From the NCBI GenBank assembly GCA_963691655.1, contig OY829328.1, forward strand, positions 15,764,704-15,828,703: DNA of 64,000 nt. The letters run 5' to 3'. Of the stretch, positions 36,201 to 45,871 are shown piece after piece; the stretch's first letter is position 1; each line of letters begins with the position of its first letter. A program made the translations under genes and the position numbers. The notes under the pieces are model-generated. The model saw nothing but the letters and a program-made list of their open reading frames with translations, searched no databases and was not told the origin of the DNA. Source of the stretch: Toxonevra muliebris. Taxonomy: Eukaryota > Arthropoda > Insecta > Diptera > Pallopteridae.

Positions 36201-38463
36201 ATGCCTTCAATCGATCCGGAAATCGTAGGACTGTTCGCCGCAGGACTTCCTGATCAATTTCAGTCCAGGCTTTCTTTAAGGAATTTGTCAGCGACTCCAG
36301 ACTGTGGTGTTGAGATGCACAAGCCTTACTCTCTAAAATACTCCAAATAGAGTAGTCCATTGGATTCAAGTCTGGGGAGTATGGTGGCCATTCTTGAGAT
36401 GTTATGAATCCAGAAAAATTGTCTTTTATCCATGTTTGCGTTAATTTTGCCATGTGGGAAGGTGCAGAATCTTGCTGGAAAGTCCAGTTTTCATTTCCAA
36501 ATGTATCTTGGGCCCAGGGAAGAACATGTTCATTTAAAATGCTCCGATAAACAACCTGGTCAATTTTAACACCCTCTTCAACGAATATTAGAGGGGTTCT
36601 GGCATTAGCGGAAACTCCAGCCCATACCATAACGGAAGCTGGCTTTTGAACTCGGCCAACAGTCCTATTTTGTTGCGATGATGATGTTAGCCACATTCGG
36701 TCATTTTGCGCATTGAAATGTTGTTCAACCGTGAAAATTTTTTCATCTGTAAACAAGATATTTTCAACATTTTTTAACACGGAGGAGCGTAGCAACGCCT
36801 TGCATCTTTGCAGTCGCAAATCTTTCTTTTTTTGTGTCAGATCTTGAGCTTTTCGGAGCTTGTACGGCTTAAGATTAAGCTTTGATTTTGCAATGATTCA
36901 ATGGAACTGTTTCACGGTTTACTCCCACTTCCTTAGCGATTTTTCTCATTGAGCGCCTTGGATTTCACTTGATTCGTTTACGAATTTTTTCTGTTAAACC
37001 AGTAGTGGCAACTGTTGAAAATTTTCCCCGGTCTCTATCTCCAAAACCCCCAGTTTCATTATATCGAATAATAGCTCGGTCTACCGTACGACTTGACAAA
37101 TTTAAAGCCTTTGGAATTTGTCGGCTACTATAATTTACCAAATGAAATTTCATAATTTCACGGGGAATATTTTCCTTGTCCATTTTTATGGAAATTTCAA
37201 AATGTAATAACAAAAATTCAAATGAAATTAAAAGCAAAGCCAATGATGAATGGATTTGCTTTTTAAATTAAAGTAACGGTAAATGGCAAAGCTTGCTGCA
37301 GAGTACTAAACTTGCGTCACTTTACAATTGTCACCCTGTACATCCACTCTAGTGGGAGTAGCTACGATACCACCTACTTACCTCTCTTCTACCACTAATC
37401 TAATAACAAAGATTAAGAATCGGAAAAATATTCCGTTGGTAACTTTATATTTTCTATACACACCCAGAATTTCAAGTATAGATTTTTTTTTACATACACA
37501 TCCAGCGATTCTAACACATACATATGTATACCTGAGTAAATACAATGATCTCGAATATTGTTTCAGCTTTACTAGTGCTTAAAAGCAAGCTCCACCACAT
37601 ATGGTTATTGGTGACTTACTGCTAGTATTAATGATATTAATGACGCATGACATTGAAGTATAGTTTTGTTCAAAACAAATATACTTTATTTGTGACTATG
37701 ATTTTACGCCTTTGTGTGTAATTTAGAAAATTTTAATGAAAAACCCTTTTTTTGGTTTCTCCGTTTTCTAAATTTATCTTAACGATTTTTTTTTTTTTTA
37801 TAATTGCAGAGAAGATTACATAAAGAATTGATGTCATTGATAAAGGAACCGCCACCAGGTGTTACTGTCGATACCGATAACATAGGACAAAATTTATCAG
37901 AGTGAGTTTAAAAAAAAAAAAAAAAAAAACATATTTAAAATAAAACAAAATTAAAATTTTTTCGTAGATGGAAAATTAATATTGCTGGCTTTGAGGGTAC
38001 ACTTTATGAAGGCGAACATTTTCAGTTGCTATTCAAATTTAACAATAAATATCCTTTCGACTCACCAGAGGTAACATTCACACATATTTAATTTCACTAT
38101 TTACACTAATTAATATAAAATTTAATTTTGTTTCAGGTCACATTTATTGGTAGTAATATACCGGTACATCCGCATGTCTACTCTAATGGACACATCTGCC
38201 TTTCCATATTAACAGAGGACTGGTCGCCAGCGTTATCAGTACAATCAGTATGTTTGAGTATAGCATCGATGTTGAGCAGTTGCCGAGAAAAGAAACGTCC
38301 ACCAGATAATACACTTTATGTGAAGACCTGCAATAAAAATCCTAAGAAGACCAAATGGTGGTATCATGGTATGTAGTTGCTGTTGTTATAAACCTGATAA
38401 TGTTTATGTTTTCACTTGAATTTCTTTCTCTCTTTGTGCTTTCTTACAGATGACTCTGTTTAG
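30249..38463 (+). CDS. UBE2W-type ubiquitin-conjugating enzyme E2
   Basis: An E2 of the UBE2W class accepts ubiquitin from E1 on a catalytic cysteine; family members can ubiquitinate protein N termini. Exons join in phase: 30249-30383, 37810-37901, 37968-38070, 38137-38368 and 38450-38463, giving 191 residues. The UBC fold is clear: [68 protein letters not shown] holds the active Cys and the HPH variant of the usual HPN motif, typical of UBE2W. The end, [15 protein letters not shown], matches the family tail. The first exon adds a Lys-rich 45-residue N terminus ([14 protein letters not shown]) and ends GAG|GCAAGT, a GC donor with the expected extended consensus. An alternative first exon at 8144-8167 probably gives a 154-residue form. 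The 7.4-kb intron after exon 1 holds several transposons. Confidence 0.92.
30384..31079. other. Start of UBE2W-type intron 1
   Basis: AT-rich intron sequence beginning with the GC donor. No further feature is seen. Confidence 0.6.
31080..32056 (-). mobile_element. Non-LTR retrotransposon fragment (copy A) with short-repeat 3' end
   Basis: On the minus strand it begins near GCAGAGCTGTAAAAG (about 32040), passes through a reverse-transcriptase C-terminal region (31479-31934), a GC-richer segment (31300-31400), and ends in a GACTCCAA-type short repeat array (31080-31200). Copy B at 35285-35730 has the same flanks on the opposite strand but lacks the coding part. The insertion lies in the UBE2W-type intron, antisense to the gene. 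Confidence 0.75.
31479..31934 (-). pseudogene. Reverse transcriptase C-terminal fragment, jockey/CR1-like non-LTR element
   Basis: The 151-residue frame starts [20 protein letters not shown] and continues with [18 protein letters not shown] and [17 protein letters not shown]. This is the region just after the polymerase fingers/palm in jockey- and CR1-like reverse transcriptases, where LEYGS.VWSP and L..VQ..F are conserved. The catalytic YxDD region and the endonuclease are absent, so the copy is 5'-truncated and non-functional. Assignment within the non-LTR clades is uncertain. Confidence 0.8.
32802..33280. repeat. Perfect 161-bp inverted repeat (foldback) with 157-bp loop
   Basis: Arm 32802-32962 and arm 33120-33280 are exact reverse complements by base-by-base reading. 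They begin ATTTGAAGTTATATATAAAC and end CCTATATAAGCT. The loop is 32963-33119. The 13-mer TTCGTTATTTGAA occurs directly at 32796-32808 and 33106-33118. Partial, diverged copies lie at 13085-13340 and about 45029-45062. No coding capacity is seen. Arm identity implies a recent origin or gene conversion. A transcript would fold into a long dsRNA hairpin. Confidence 0.95.
33281..34059. other. UBE2W-type intron, AT-rich
   Basis: Nothing beyond AT-rich sequence is seen. Confidence 0.55.
34060..34810. repeat. Degenerate minisatellite-like array, TTCTGAAGTACATTT type
   Basis: Variants of TTCTGAAGTACATTTGAAAT recur many times with irregular spacing, with related pieces at 32120-32300 (TTCAGAATATTTTACTTC, TTTTCTGAA). 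The period is not constant, so this is an eroded array or a low-complexity region that grew by slippage. Confidence 0.6.
34855..35025 (-). repeat. tRNA-derived SINE-like element
   Basis: On the minus strand the head TATAGCGTAATGGTTAGTG carries an A-box (TAGCGTAATGG). The body has CTTGGCTGGCAATGGCAAA and CTAAGAGTAAAAATTGTCC, shared with 9160-9400 and 59535-59720. No intact tRNA is present. Confidence 0.65.
35285..35730 (+). mobile_element. Non-LTR element copy B, internally deleted
   Basis: It matches copy A (31080-32056) in the opposite orientation. GCAGAGCTGTAAAAG at about 35297 corresponds to 32040, and AAAAAATGCAGTT at about 35405 corresponds to 31930. Sequence then jumps straight to GAGTCGCTGACTGGTTATTC, which corresponds to about 31290. 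The intervening reverse-transcriptase segment of roughly 640 bases is missing. It ends in the same GACTCCAA/TTGGAGTC short-repeat tail. Confidence 0.7.
36043..37338 (-). mobile_element. maT-type (DD37D) mariner element with decayed TIRs
   Basis: Terminal repeats share TCGTAAAGTGACGCA (left) and TTGTAAAGTGACGCA (right, minus strand), preceded by AGGATGTGA and CAGGGTGA respectively. TA dinucleotides flank both ends (36041-36042, 37339-37340). The 1296-base length suits a maT element. The enclosed transposase is on the minus strand and broken. Confidence 0.85.
36169..37184 (-). pseudogene. DD37D mariner (maT-type) transposase, frameshifted
   Basis: From ATG at 37184 ([16 protein letters not shown]), helix-turn-helix sequence [19 protein letters not shown] comes first. 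[20 protein letters not shown] follows in a second frame and [20 protein letters not shown] in a third, so at least two frameshifts lie between 36820 and 36964. The catalytic half is then open. FTDEKIF holds the first Asp, FQQDSAPSH the second and [10 protein letters not shown] the third. The last two are separated by 37 residues, the DD37D signature of maT elements rather than DD34D mariners. It stops at 36169. The coding strand is antisense to the host intron. Confidence 0.9.
37341..37809. other. End of UBE2W-type intron 1
   Basis: AT-rich intron with a T-rich tract at 37785-37800 followed by the acceptor TTGCAG at 37804-37809. Confidence 0.7.
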
Positions 38464-38774
38464 TTAAAGTTAAATACTGCCATGTATCAAATGCAGAAAT
38501 TTCATGATGCATTGGTAAAGAAAATGCTTATACTTTGGATGGAATTACAACAAGAAATTATGAAAATCAATATTGAGAATAAATTGTCTGTGAAAAGTTT
38601 TCGCAAGCTAATAAAGCGAAAAAGGCGAAAATTGCAAATTTAAAAACTTTTTTTTTTGTGAATGTGTGCGGTTAATTTTAAAGATAAATAATCTTTATTT
38701 TTAAATAATATAAACATATATATAAAGATTTAGTAGCACCTTAAACTATGCCTAGAATATTCGTGTAGTTATCA

Positions 38775-38780
38775 AATAAA
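38775..38780 (+). terminator. Poly(A) signal candidate of the UBE2W-type gene
   Basis: AATAAA lies about 310 bases after the stop. Other AATAAA motifs occur downstream (for example near 39789), so longer 3' ends are possible. Confidence 0.4.
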
Positions 38781-41700
38781 TTGATTTTGTTGCAATACAA
38801 TTAAAAGAGAAAAAAATGATAATACAAACAGACAAACAAATGATATGCAAATAATTGAAATATAGAAAAACTTTTTGGCCTTAACAATTACAAATCAAAT
38901 CCGTGAATTGAAATACAGTAGAAACATTCCATTTTTTAGTTTTCTTCAATACGACGAATAACATAAAACATTAAGACTTAATTAGGCACAACGCGGTGCA
39001 ACAAAATCAATCGAACTTATTTTGTGTGCCCATTCAAATCAATTTAAAACAAATTCAAAAAACGAAGGAGAATCTAATGAGTGAATATTCAAAAGTAACA
39101 ACAACAATTCACCAAACGAAATAACAACAATGCAGTCAACATTCATCTACACAACACACAAAAAATGTAAACGTTTAATATTAACAAAAAAAAAAACGAT
39201 AATTTTGTTAAATTTTTTAAATTGTATCAACGTCTAAATTATCTCAAAATTTAAATTAAAAAAAAAAAATAATAATAAATTGTAGTATGCCAAAATGTAA
39301 AATTATAACAATTTCCTTAATTTTAAATTAAATTACATGAATTCGTATAAAAAATTAATAATTAAACAATTTTGTAGCTATCGTTTAAGATTTTTTTTTT
39401 TACTAAGAAATTTTTTTAGAATTTACGCTCTATTTTTTAACTACAGAAAGAATTGAAATTATTGCATAATTTTCAAACTTGTATTACTTCTCAAATTCAA
39501 GATCTTGTTATCACATTAAATATTTAATTTTAGTGATATAAGGTGCAATTCTTAAGATTTTAGTGAATTCGCGTAAAATCATGCTTTATTATTTTTTTAA
39601 CGCAAACCCTCTCCTTTGCCCCACCATAATCTTACAATATTTTTCTATTTATTAGACTATATTTAATAAATATCAATAACTACATTTATTTTTTATTAAG
39701 TGTGTAACGACGATTTATTTTTAAGTCATAATTATATAAATTTTCGTAAAATATTTACCTATCGATGCGTGTCATTGTAAAGTATTCAATAAAGGTTAAA
39801 CTAAAAAATTAAATAATTTAACAAATTCTATTCTTGCGTTATTACAAAGTTTTTTAGATAGTTGTGAGTCGAAATTGAACGATGTGAAAGTTTTATTGAT
39901 CTCGCACCAATTGGTAAGGAGTTCAAAGCCGATTAAAATATTATTAAAGAGCAGGATCTCGCAAAATCGGATTCAGGTTCGGGTTCAAAAAATGTTTATG
40001 GTAAACCAAACAATTTTTCAAGCCTTATGAAAATCTTTTGTAGGGTATTTTCGTTTAGGGTATTAGATGCACATGCACATTTCGTTAAATTTTTGTTCAG
40101 ATTTAATAATATATTTTAAGGGTATGCTTTTTAATCCTTTCGCCGCGGTTTTCAATTTTATATTTCAAATTAAACGACAATTCGGGGCACATTCACCCTA
40201 GAATTAACCATAGAAACTTTTATATTTAGTTGTTTTTAAATATTAGCTAGGATATAGTATAGAAACGACTTTCCACCCTCACTTGTGAAGCATATAAATT
40301 TATTTATTCTTTCGGAACTTTACCCAATCTAAAATAGTTTTTCCATTATTAAAATGAAACTGTGTGTATTTTTTTTAACGTATGGGGTATTTTTCAAATA
40401 TTTTTCGGTGATTTTTCATTTAAAATTCGGTTTTTCGTTTAAAATCGAAAATGCGCAGGTATTTCCTTCTTCCTTCTGGAAATAATTCTTACAGAACCTA
40501 CATATTGAGTTTGCCTCAATACCGTTTAATAAAGGTTTCCTTAGAGTTTGAATCACCTAGTGAGAATACCATTAGCTGGTAACATTTTATAGTTAACTAG
40601 CAGTTTTGTCCTGTCTCATTCGTGGAAGATTAGCAAAAACTCTCACCTCTTGTTTATCTTTTTTTGCCTAAATAATCCCTAATGAAGTCATGATCCCGCT
40701 AATTGACGGTTCCCAAAGCATAATTTTGAAACTGCTTTGGCACAAAACAACCATCAAGCTGCAGTCTGTTCATTTTCGTGTAAGCAGAGCGATTTTATTG
40801 TTTCACTGGAAGTTACAACGGATTTATCGATGGTATTTTTGTTTATAAAGGATGTAGTAACTCAACTAATAAAAATGAGAGCCAGCGCTGATATTTATCT
40901 GAAAGAATATCATTCGTATTTATTTTCTTTAAAACTTTCAGACATACCTGCACTTTTCCAAGGTCTAGCTAGAAGCGTCTAGATTCTTTTATAGCATTTT
41001 CTGCAAAATTTAATTATTTTAAATAAATTATTATTATTTTTTGTAAATTTTGTTTATGTAGATGTTTCTTTTATTTAAAAAAAAAAAAACATCTTAAACT
41101 TAAAAAAAGTCCGTCTGTTATATTTTGAACTTTTGAAATCGGAACATTTTTAACATTTTTTCCTTCAATTCAATGCACAGCATTAATTGGCTAGGCGTAC
41201 AACGAGCTGTTTTGGCAATGTGTAGACTCTATATATGCAAGCTAGTTATTTTGAACTTTAATCCGCCGTCAATGAACATACTTTATGTTACATCGTCAAT
41301 GAATTGGGTGTGTCACACCCGAGTAACAATAAATCCATAAAATACAGCTAGATTTTTGTTTAAGTTTTTATTTTTATAAAACATATATATATTTTTGATG
41401 TGTAAACATTTTAGCTCACGGTATGGGCAAAATTTCAAATGTGTAAAATGTAAAAATAACTGTATCGTATGATGTAAGATAACTGTAACGTCCAGTTCCC
41501 CTCTCGCTCGCACTACTGCGCGGCATGACTGTGCTACTCTAAACTACAAAGAGAAGAAGAGAGGGAGAAATTAAAATACGAGCGGAGTTTGTTTGTTTAT
41601 GTTTCGATCAATTTACTCACACATTTATGTACATACGAAAACAAAATGTGCGTGTACATTTATTCGTGGCAGAATTATTTGTTGGTGTTAAACGTGTGGA

Positions 41701-41927
41701 GATCGACTACACCATACAAGCAGAGAAGTCGCCGTAGCAAACACAGGCGTTTGATAGGTTTTGCATTCGGTTAGTTAGATTGCATTAAAATTAAATATTT
41801 TTTAAAATATAAAATAAATACAAAATGATAAGTAATAAAGAATCTAGGTTTCAATAAATGTATAAACAAAATGTAGTGATAATGATAGCAAACCACGGCA
41901 TTATAAAAACTTTGCTTTGTGCATTAA
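38781..41927. other. Intergenic, AT-rich
   Basis: No gene is recognised. The first kilobase may be distal 3' UTR. Short open frames at 40737-40982 (+) and 41589-41774 (+) have no domain or codon signature. Confidence 0.5.
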
Positions 41928-42122
41928 CCTTAGAAAGGCAACACTTTTTTATCTATGTAAATAGCAAATATGTTAAACAGAAAAAATCAAACTTATTTAT
42001 TATAAAATCACTTATTTACTTCAATAAAATACCTCGTTTCTTATTTTTATTAAATGCAGTTAAGGCAAATCTCTTTGCGGTGCTTTTAAAAAGTAGTGGG
42101 GTGACTGGTTGCCTTTCTAAGG
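41928..42122. mobile_element. piggyBac-like MITE flanked by TTAA
   Basis: The ends are perfect 15-base inverted repeats CCTTAGAAAGGCAAC (41928-41942, and minus strand from 42122). TTAA lies immediately outside both ends (41924-41927 and 42123-42126). TTAA duplication and CCYTAGAAAG termini are hallmarks of the piggyBac superfamily. At 195 bases it cannot code for a transposase. Confidence 0.85.
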
Positions 42123-42137
42123 TTAAATGCGGAAAGC

Positions 42138-42224
42138 ACTTATCGTCGCCTGAGAATTGATTTGGAGTATGTGTGTACAAATTCATACACCTATACGCCA
42201 AATCAATTCTTAGGTGACGTTATG
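42138..42224. repeat. 87-bp hairpin element, copy 1
   Basis: It begins ACTTATCGTCGCC and ends GACGTTATG. The arms GTCGCCTGAGAATTGATTTGG and its slightly mutated complement (CCAAATCAATTCTTAGGTGAC) surround a GTGTGTACAAATTCATA loop. A second copy of exactly the same length is at 61397-61483. TTAT lies just outside the arms on both sides. It sits 16 bases from the piggyBac MITE. Confidence 0.9.
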
Positions 42225-42854
42225 TAAAATTTTCACATCTAATAAAATTTCAAATCGACAGGAAGAAAAACTTAAAGCACGGGAAAAAAGATGCAATTAC
42301 AGCTACGTATATGCGAACATATCGTGCCCGATGCATTGAGTAAAAGAAAAATAATGCAACTACGATTTGGTGCAATTGCAAAATATTTTTGCATTCACAA
42401 CAACAAATATATGCGATATGGAATAAAAATTTGCATTTGTAATGATGCAAGACCATTTGCAATATATAGGGCTATTATATATAAAAGATAATGATGTCTA
42501 ATAAATTTTAAGGTTTGTAAAAGAATTGTTTTAATTTGAATTATTTACCTAGCATGTAGATTATACATCAAATCCATATATATGGCTATACATATGTGAG
42601 CTTATGTGCATTCAGTTGGCTTAACTGTTTACACATCAAATATCTTGCGTGCCTTGCACACATCTATTTTTTTTTTTAAAGAGACTTGAAAATTTTTTTA
42701 TTACCCAAGATTACATTTTTCAAATTAACATCAAATTCACTGAACAGCTCGGGTGTAATACACCCATGTTCATTTACGCCAGGTTAAGTAGTATTGTATA
42801 ATCCAAGGTTTTAATATATATTTTAGTATTAGTATTACAGCTTGTAGAAATAAC
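42225..42854. other. Intergenic, downstream of Mat1
   Basis: AT-rich with no feature. The region at 42280-42480 is open on both strands but without recognisable protein similarity. Confidence 0.5.
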
Positions 42855-42860
42855 TTTATT
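42855..42860 (-). terminator. Poly(A) signal of Mat1
   Basis: AATAAA on the minus strand (TTTATT on plus), about 140 bases after the stop codon. Confidence 0.5.
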
Positions 42861-42997
42861 GAATTAAATTCATATTTTTTGTTTTTTGGTTTGTTACCCA
42901 ACTAAAATATTGATGACAAAAACTAACATGAACAACATTAAATGGACTATGTATTCTATTTTGTTTAACAAAACTCACAACTCATTTGAGCTCCTAT

Positions 42998-43960
42998 TTA
43001 ATTTACACTTGCTGCTGAATTTGCACCACCATGGTATAAGCCCTGCATCGCTTCTTGGAGCGCGCGTTGACACGCCATCGTGGCACGGTAGCCGCCGGCA
43101 CGTTCCTGCCCATTATCAGCTCGTATGTGTGCAATGAAACCTTTTGTTTCGATATCGGCAGCTGGTGGGGGCAACGGTCCTTCCATATACAAAGTTGGAG
43201 TTTGATGCACATACAGCGGACCTTCTTCCGTTTTGGGTAGAGGCAAAAACATTTGATCGGCGGAACGTCCAAATTTGATGCCTGTCGAAAATTGTGTGGC
43301 CGGTTTAGGTGGTGGTACTTTCTTTTCTTCTTCACGTTGTTTTTCTGCTTTTTCGGCAAATTCACTAATGATTTCGGTGGCATCTTTACCGCTGCACATC
43401 AGTTCGTCGATGAGCGCTTCCTTATCACGAGCTTTCTTTTTCTTTTGTTCACTCTCCAGTGCCAATAGTTCTTGGCGTCTTGCCTCATCTTGAGCGCGTT
43501 CAATTTCCAACATTTCTTCTAGCTCATACTCCTCGCGACCAAGGCGCGTTTTATTTTTTTGTATGACATCACGGTTTTCACGTTTATAAGCTTCAATGCG
43601 TTTATTAGTGCCAATGATGTCTATGTTGTTGCAAAGATTAAAGACAATTGTCTCGATTTCTTCCAAATAATCATTGTAATCCTGTAGGGTTGGGAAGTCA
43701 TCCTCTTTTTTATTGTAGTCACGCAGTATCCGCCGCCGAATATCGACTTCTTTTTCTACTTGTGGATCCTCAAAAAGCTGCACACGAAAGTTATTACGAC
43801 GCAGCGGAACCATACACTCTGGACAGGAGCCGGAGCCTTTAAGAAATAGTAAATCGACGCAGGATTCACAAAGCGTGTGGCCGCAAACGTTGACCATGAG
43901 TTTTAACGAAGGATTGCGGTATTTGGTGGTTTTACACCGTGGACATGCTTGGTCCTCCAT
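42998..43960 (-). CDS. Mat1: MAT1, CDK-activating kinase assembly factor (TFIIH)
   Basis: MAT1 joins CDK7 and cyclin H to form the CDK-activating kinase and anchors it to TFIIH, acting in the nucleus in transcription initiation, repair and cell-cycle control. The single-exon frame gives 320 residues (human MAT1 is 309). The N terminus is a C3HC4 RING: CPRCKTTKYRNP, VNVCGHTLCESCVDLLF and GSCPECMVPLRR. It is followed by NNFRVQLFEDPQVEKEVDIR and DYNDYLEEIETIVFNL, characteristic of MAT1. A long charged coiled coil (about residues 120-225, rich in Glu, Lys and Arg) follows. The C-terminal part has ATQFSTGIKFGRSADQM and ends in a CQRALQEAMQGLYH helix, the region that contacts CDK7/cyclin H. The ATG at 43960 begins MEDQACPRC; no intron is needed. 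Confidence 0.96.
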   Translation of the reverse strand: MEDQACPRCKTTKYRNPSLKLMVNVCGHTLCESCVDLLFLKGSGSCPECMVPLRRNNFRVQLFEDPQVEKEVDIRRRILRDYNKKEDDFPTLQDYNDYLEEIETIVFNLCNNIDIIGTNKRIEAYKRENRDVIQKNKTRLGREEYELEEMLEIERAQDEARRQELLALESEQKKKKARDKEALIDELMCSGKDATEIISEFAEKAEKQREEEKKVPPPKPATQFSTGIKFGRSADQMFLPLPKTEEGPLYVHQTPTLYMEGPLPPPAADIETKGFIAHIRADNGQERAGGYRATMACQRALQEAMQGLYHGGANSAASVN

Positions 43961-44143
43961 GATGAAAAATAACGGAAGGCTTTTTACAGAATTTTAATTC
44001 AATTTATTGTTGATATTTTTCAATATTGCGGAAAGAAAATAAAAAGCCAATGCGATACTAGTAATTGCTATTTTTTGTTGTCTTTTCTTTGTAATTGTTA
44101 AAAGCTTGCGCTAAACAGCTGTTTTCCGAAGGAGGCCAATAGT

Positions 44144-44151
44144 TATCGATA
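44144..44151. promoter_or_regulatory. DRE-type promoter element (TATCGATA) upstream of Mat1
   Basis: The palindromic core TATCGATA lies 184 bases upstream of the Mat1 ATG, where DREF-type sites occur in fly housekeeping and proliferation genes. That fits a TFIIH/CDK subunit gene. Use as a DREF site is inferred. Confidence 0.6.
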
Positions 44152-44559
44152 ACATTTACTGTATCGACTTAACAGAGTTGTATTCAGTTGGACTGCAAAT
44201 AAAAATTATAAATACTTTTTATAATTGAAATAAAAACATTAGAAAAATGGCAATAGGACCGTGTATGACAAAATAACAACAAAGAGCTAATATATAAAAG
44301 AATTACAATTGAGTGTTTGATTATGACAGCAAACACAGCAATTAAAAATATGCATACAAAAGTTCTTTATCTGTTATTTTTTTGGGTTTTTAAATTTTGT
44401 TTAAGTCTTTCTGTTCCTTTTTTCCTATAGAATAACAATTTAAAATTAAAAAGTCAAAATTTACTACGTTGTTGTGTATATTTTTATCTACTCTGATGAT
44501 CACCTTTTTTTCAGCATTTCAGGTTCTTGAAACCATAATCGATCGATCAACCTGTTCAA
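44152..44559. other. Intergenic upstream of Mat1
   Basis: AT-rich; no feature besides the adjacent transposase relic is seen. Confidence 0.5.
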
Positions 44560-44870
44560 ATCTGATTGCCAAATCAGACCGAAAAATTCTTGAAGTTCTA
44601 TGTCGTAGTATTAGCGATATTAACCTTTTTTTCAAGCACTCATTCAGATATAGATCTGCGTTCATTGATTCTGACACTAAGAACGGGGTGGAACGTTTGT
44701 TACACTGGCAAATTGCCTGTCATACCATAATTTTTTTCTGGATATTTTTGTTTTTAATTATTTTAAAATGTTATGGAACTTTGGATCTGTTCTTTGCATA
44801 ACAATATTGTTGTCCTGGTAATATCGAAAAAACCATGAGACTTGACACCGCACTTCCTTTTTTCGCGACG
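44560..44870 (-). pseudogene. Second relic of the DD38E-type transposase family
   Basis: On the minus strand LPGQQYCYAKN is followed, after a decayed stretch, by QAICQCNKRSTPFLVSES, YLNECLKKRLISLILRHR and FRSDLAIRFEQ. These parallel LPGQNFYVADA, VWQAICSSDKKSKSF, TECLKKRLLPFIREHN and FWPDLASCDYG in the relic at 16324-17245. The Trp codon before QAIC has become TGA. The copy is more decayed and lacks the N and C termini. Confidence 0.75.
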
Positions 44871-45182
44871 GCATACTGAACTCGATCAGTAACTTGTTTG
44901 ATAAGGTTGCCTTTACAAATATTAAAAAAAGAAATTATTAATTTACAAATGGGGAGTAATTTACAAAACGTGTTTATTCCAATTATTGAGATAAACAAAG
45001 AAAAGATAAAGAGTAACAAAACTCATAGAACAAGCAGATCAGACGATCGTTTCGGAACCCGCTTTTTTTTTGTGAAATGTGGTTTTTTGTATTGTTTCTG
45101 TAATATTTGGATTAAAACCTATTAGAATATATACTACTTACGTCAAAACGTGATTATTCCATATCAAAATTAATTTGTTTTG

Positions 45183-45284
45183 TTCTCTTTGATGTTAGGT
45201 TAGGTTGGAGTGGCAGCCTTCTCCTTGAAGGCACACTTAAGCACATAATTAGGCTTATTGTAATACCACTTCTCTTTGATGTTA
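45183..45284. mobile_element. 72-bp insert between perfect 15-bp direct repeats
   Basis: TTCTCTTTGATGTTA occurs at 45183-45197 and 45270-45284. Between them lie 72 bases beginning GGTTAGGTTGGAGTGGCAGC and ending TTGTAATACCAC. A 15-base duplication is typical of target-primed retroposition, so this looks like a very short retroposed RNA. The GGTTAGGTTG start resembles a common dipteran dispersed repeat, from memory. Confidence 0.7.
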
Positions 45285-45382
45285 AGTAAAATAAAAACAT
45301 TCAAAACATAATACTTGATATTTATACTTCTCTGGAGAGTTTATGGTCAAAGCAGGTTCGGGCCCCATGCCTAGGTTTAATT

Positions 45383-45871
45383 TCAGCTAACTTTGAACTT
45401 TTTGACTGAATACAGATACAGCCCATCTTTGTTGTTTGTTGTATGCCTATTAGTCTCAGCCACGCATAAACCTTTAAGGTCAGCAAAGTGGGCGGTGAAT
45501 TGATTGGATAGCGATTTATTGATAACTTGATGACTATTGAGCTCAGCCTCTAAGATACCTTTAAGGTCAGCAAATTGATCACTAAGAGATTTTAACTTCA
45601 GCTCGAAAACACTCAGAAGACTATTGAACCCAGCTTTTTGAGATTCTGTAATGGATTCGTAAGCTTTAGCAAGTTTTGCTGACATACCCAGACAGTCATT
45701 ACAGAAATATCCTAGATGCTGATTCCCTTTTAGCATTTTGGCGTCATACTCAGTCAATGGACCCATGCAACAGGCCCGATGAAAACGCTTCTTGCATAAG
45801 CCACTGCACGGAACAACAAGGCAATCATTTCTGGAGAATCCTTTGTCACATTTGCCACAGAAATCGTCCAT
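45383..45871 (-). pseudogene. Non-LTR retrotransposon ORF1 fragment with PHD finger
   Basis: The 162-residue frame starts MDDFCGKCDKGFSRNDCL. It has a C4HC3 PHD-type zinc finger (CGKCDKG, VVPCSGLCKKRFHRACC, YFCNDCLGM) and then a repeated LK.LSDQFADLKG.LEAELNSH region likely to form a coiled coil. PHD finger plus coiled coil is the usual ORF1 layout of some CR1/jockey-like elements. No reverse transcriptase follows downstream on the minus strand, so it is a truncated copy. A host gene is less likely because no further exon or promoter is evident. Confidence 0.7.

Noticed and set aside
43003..43493. Several open frames overlapping Mat1 in other frames and on the other strand
   Set aside because: They are by-products of the Mat1 coding sequence, whose RING and coiled coil are unambiguous.
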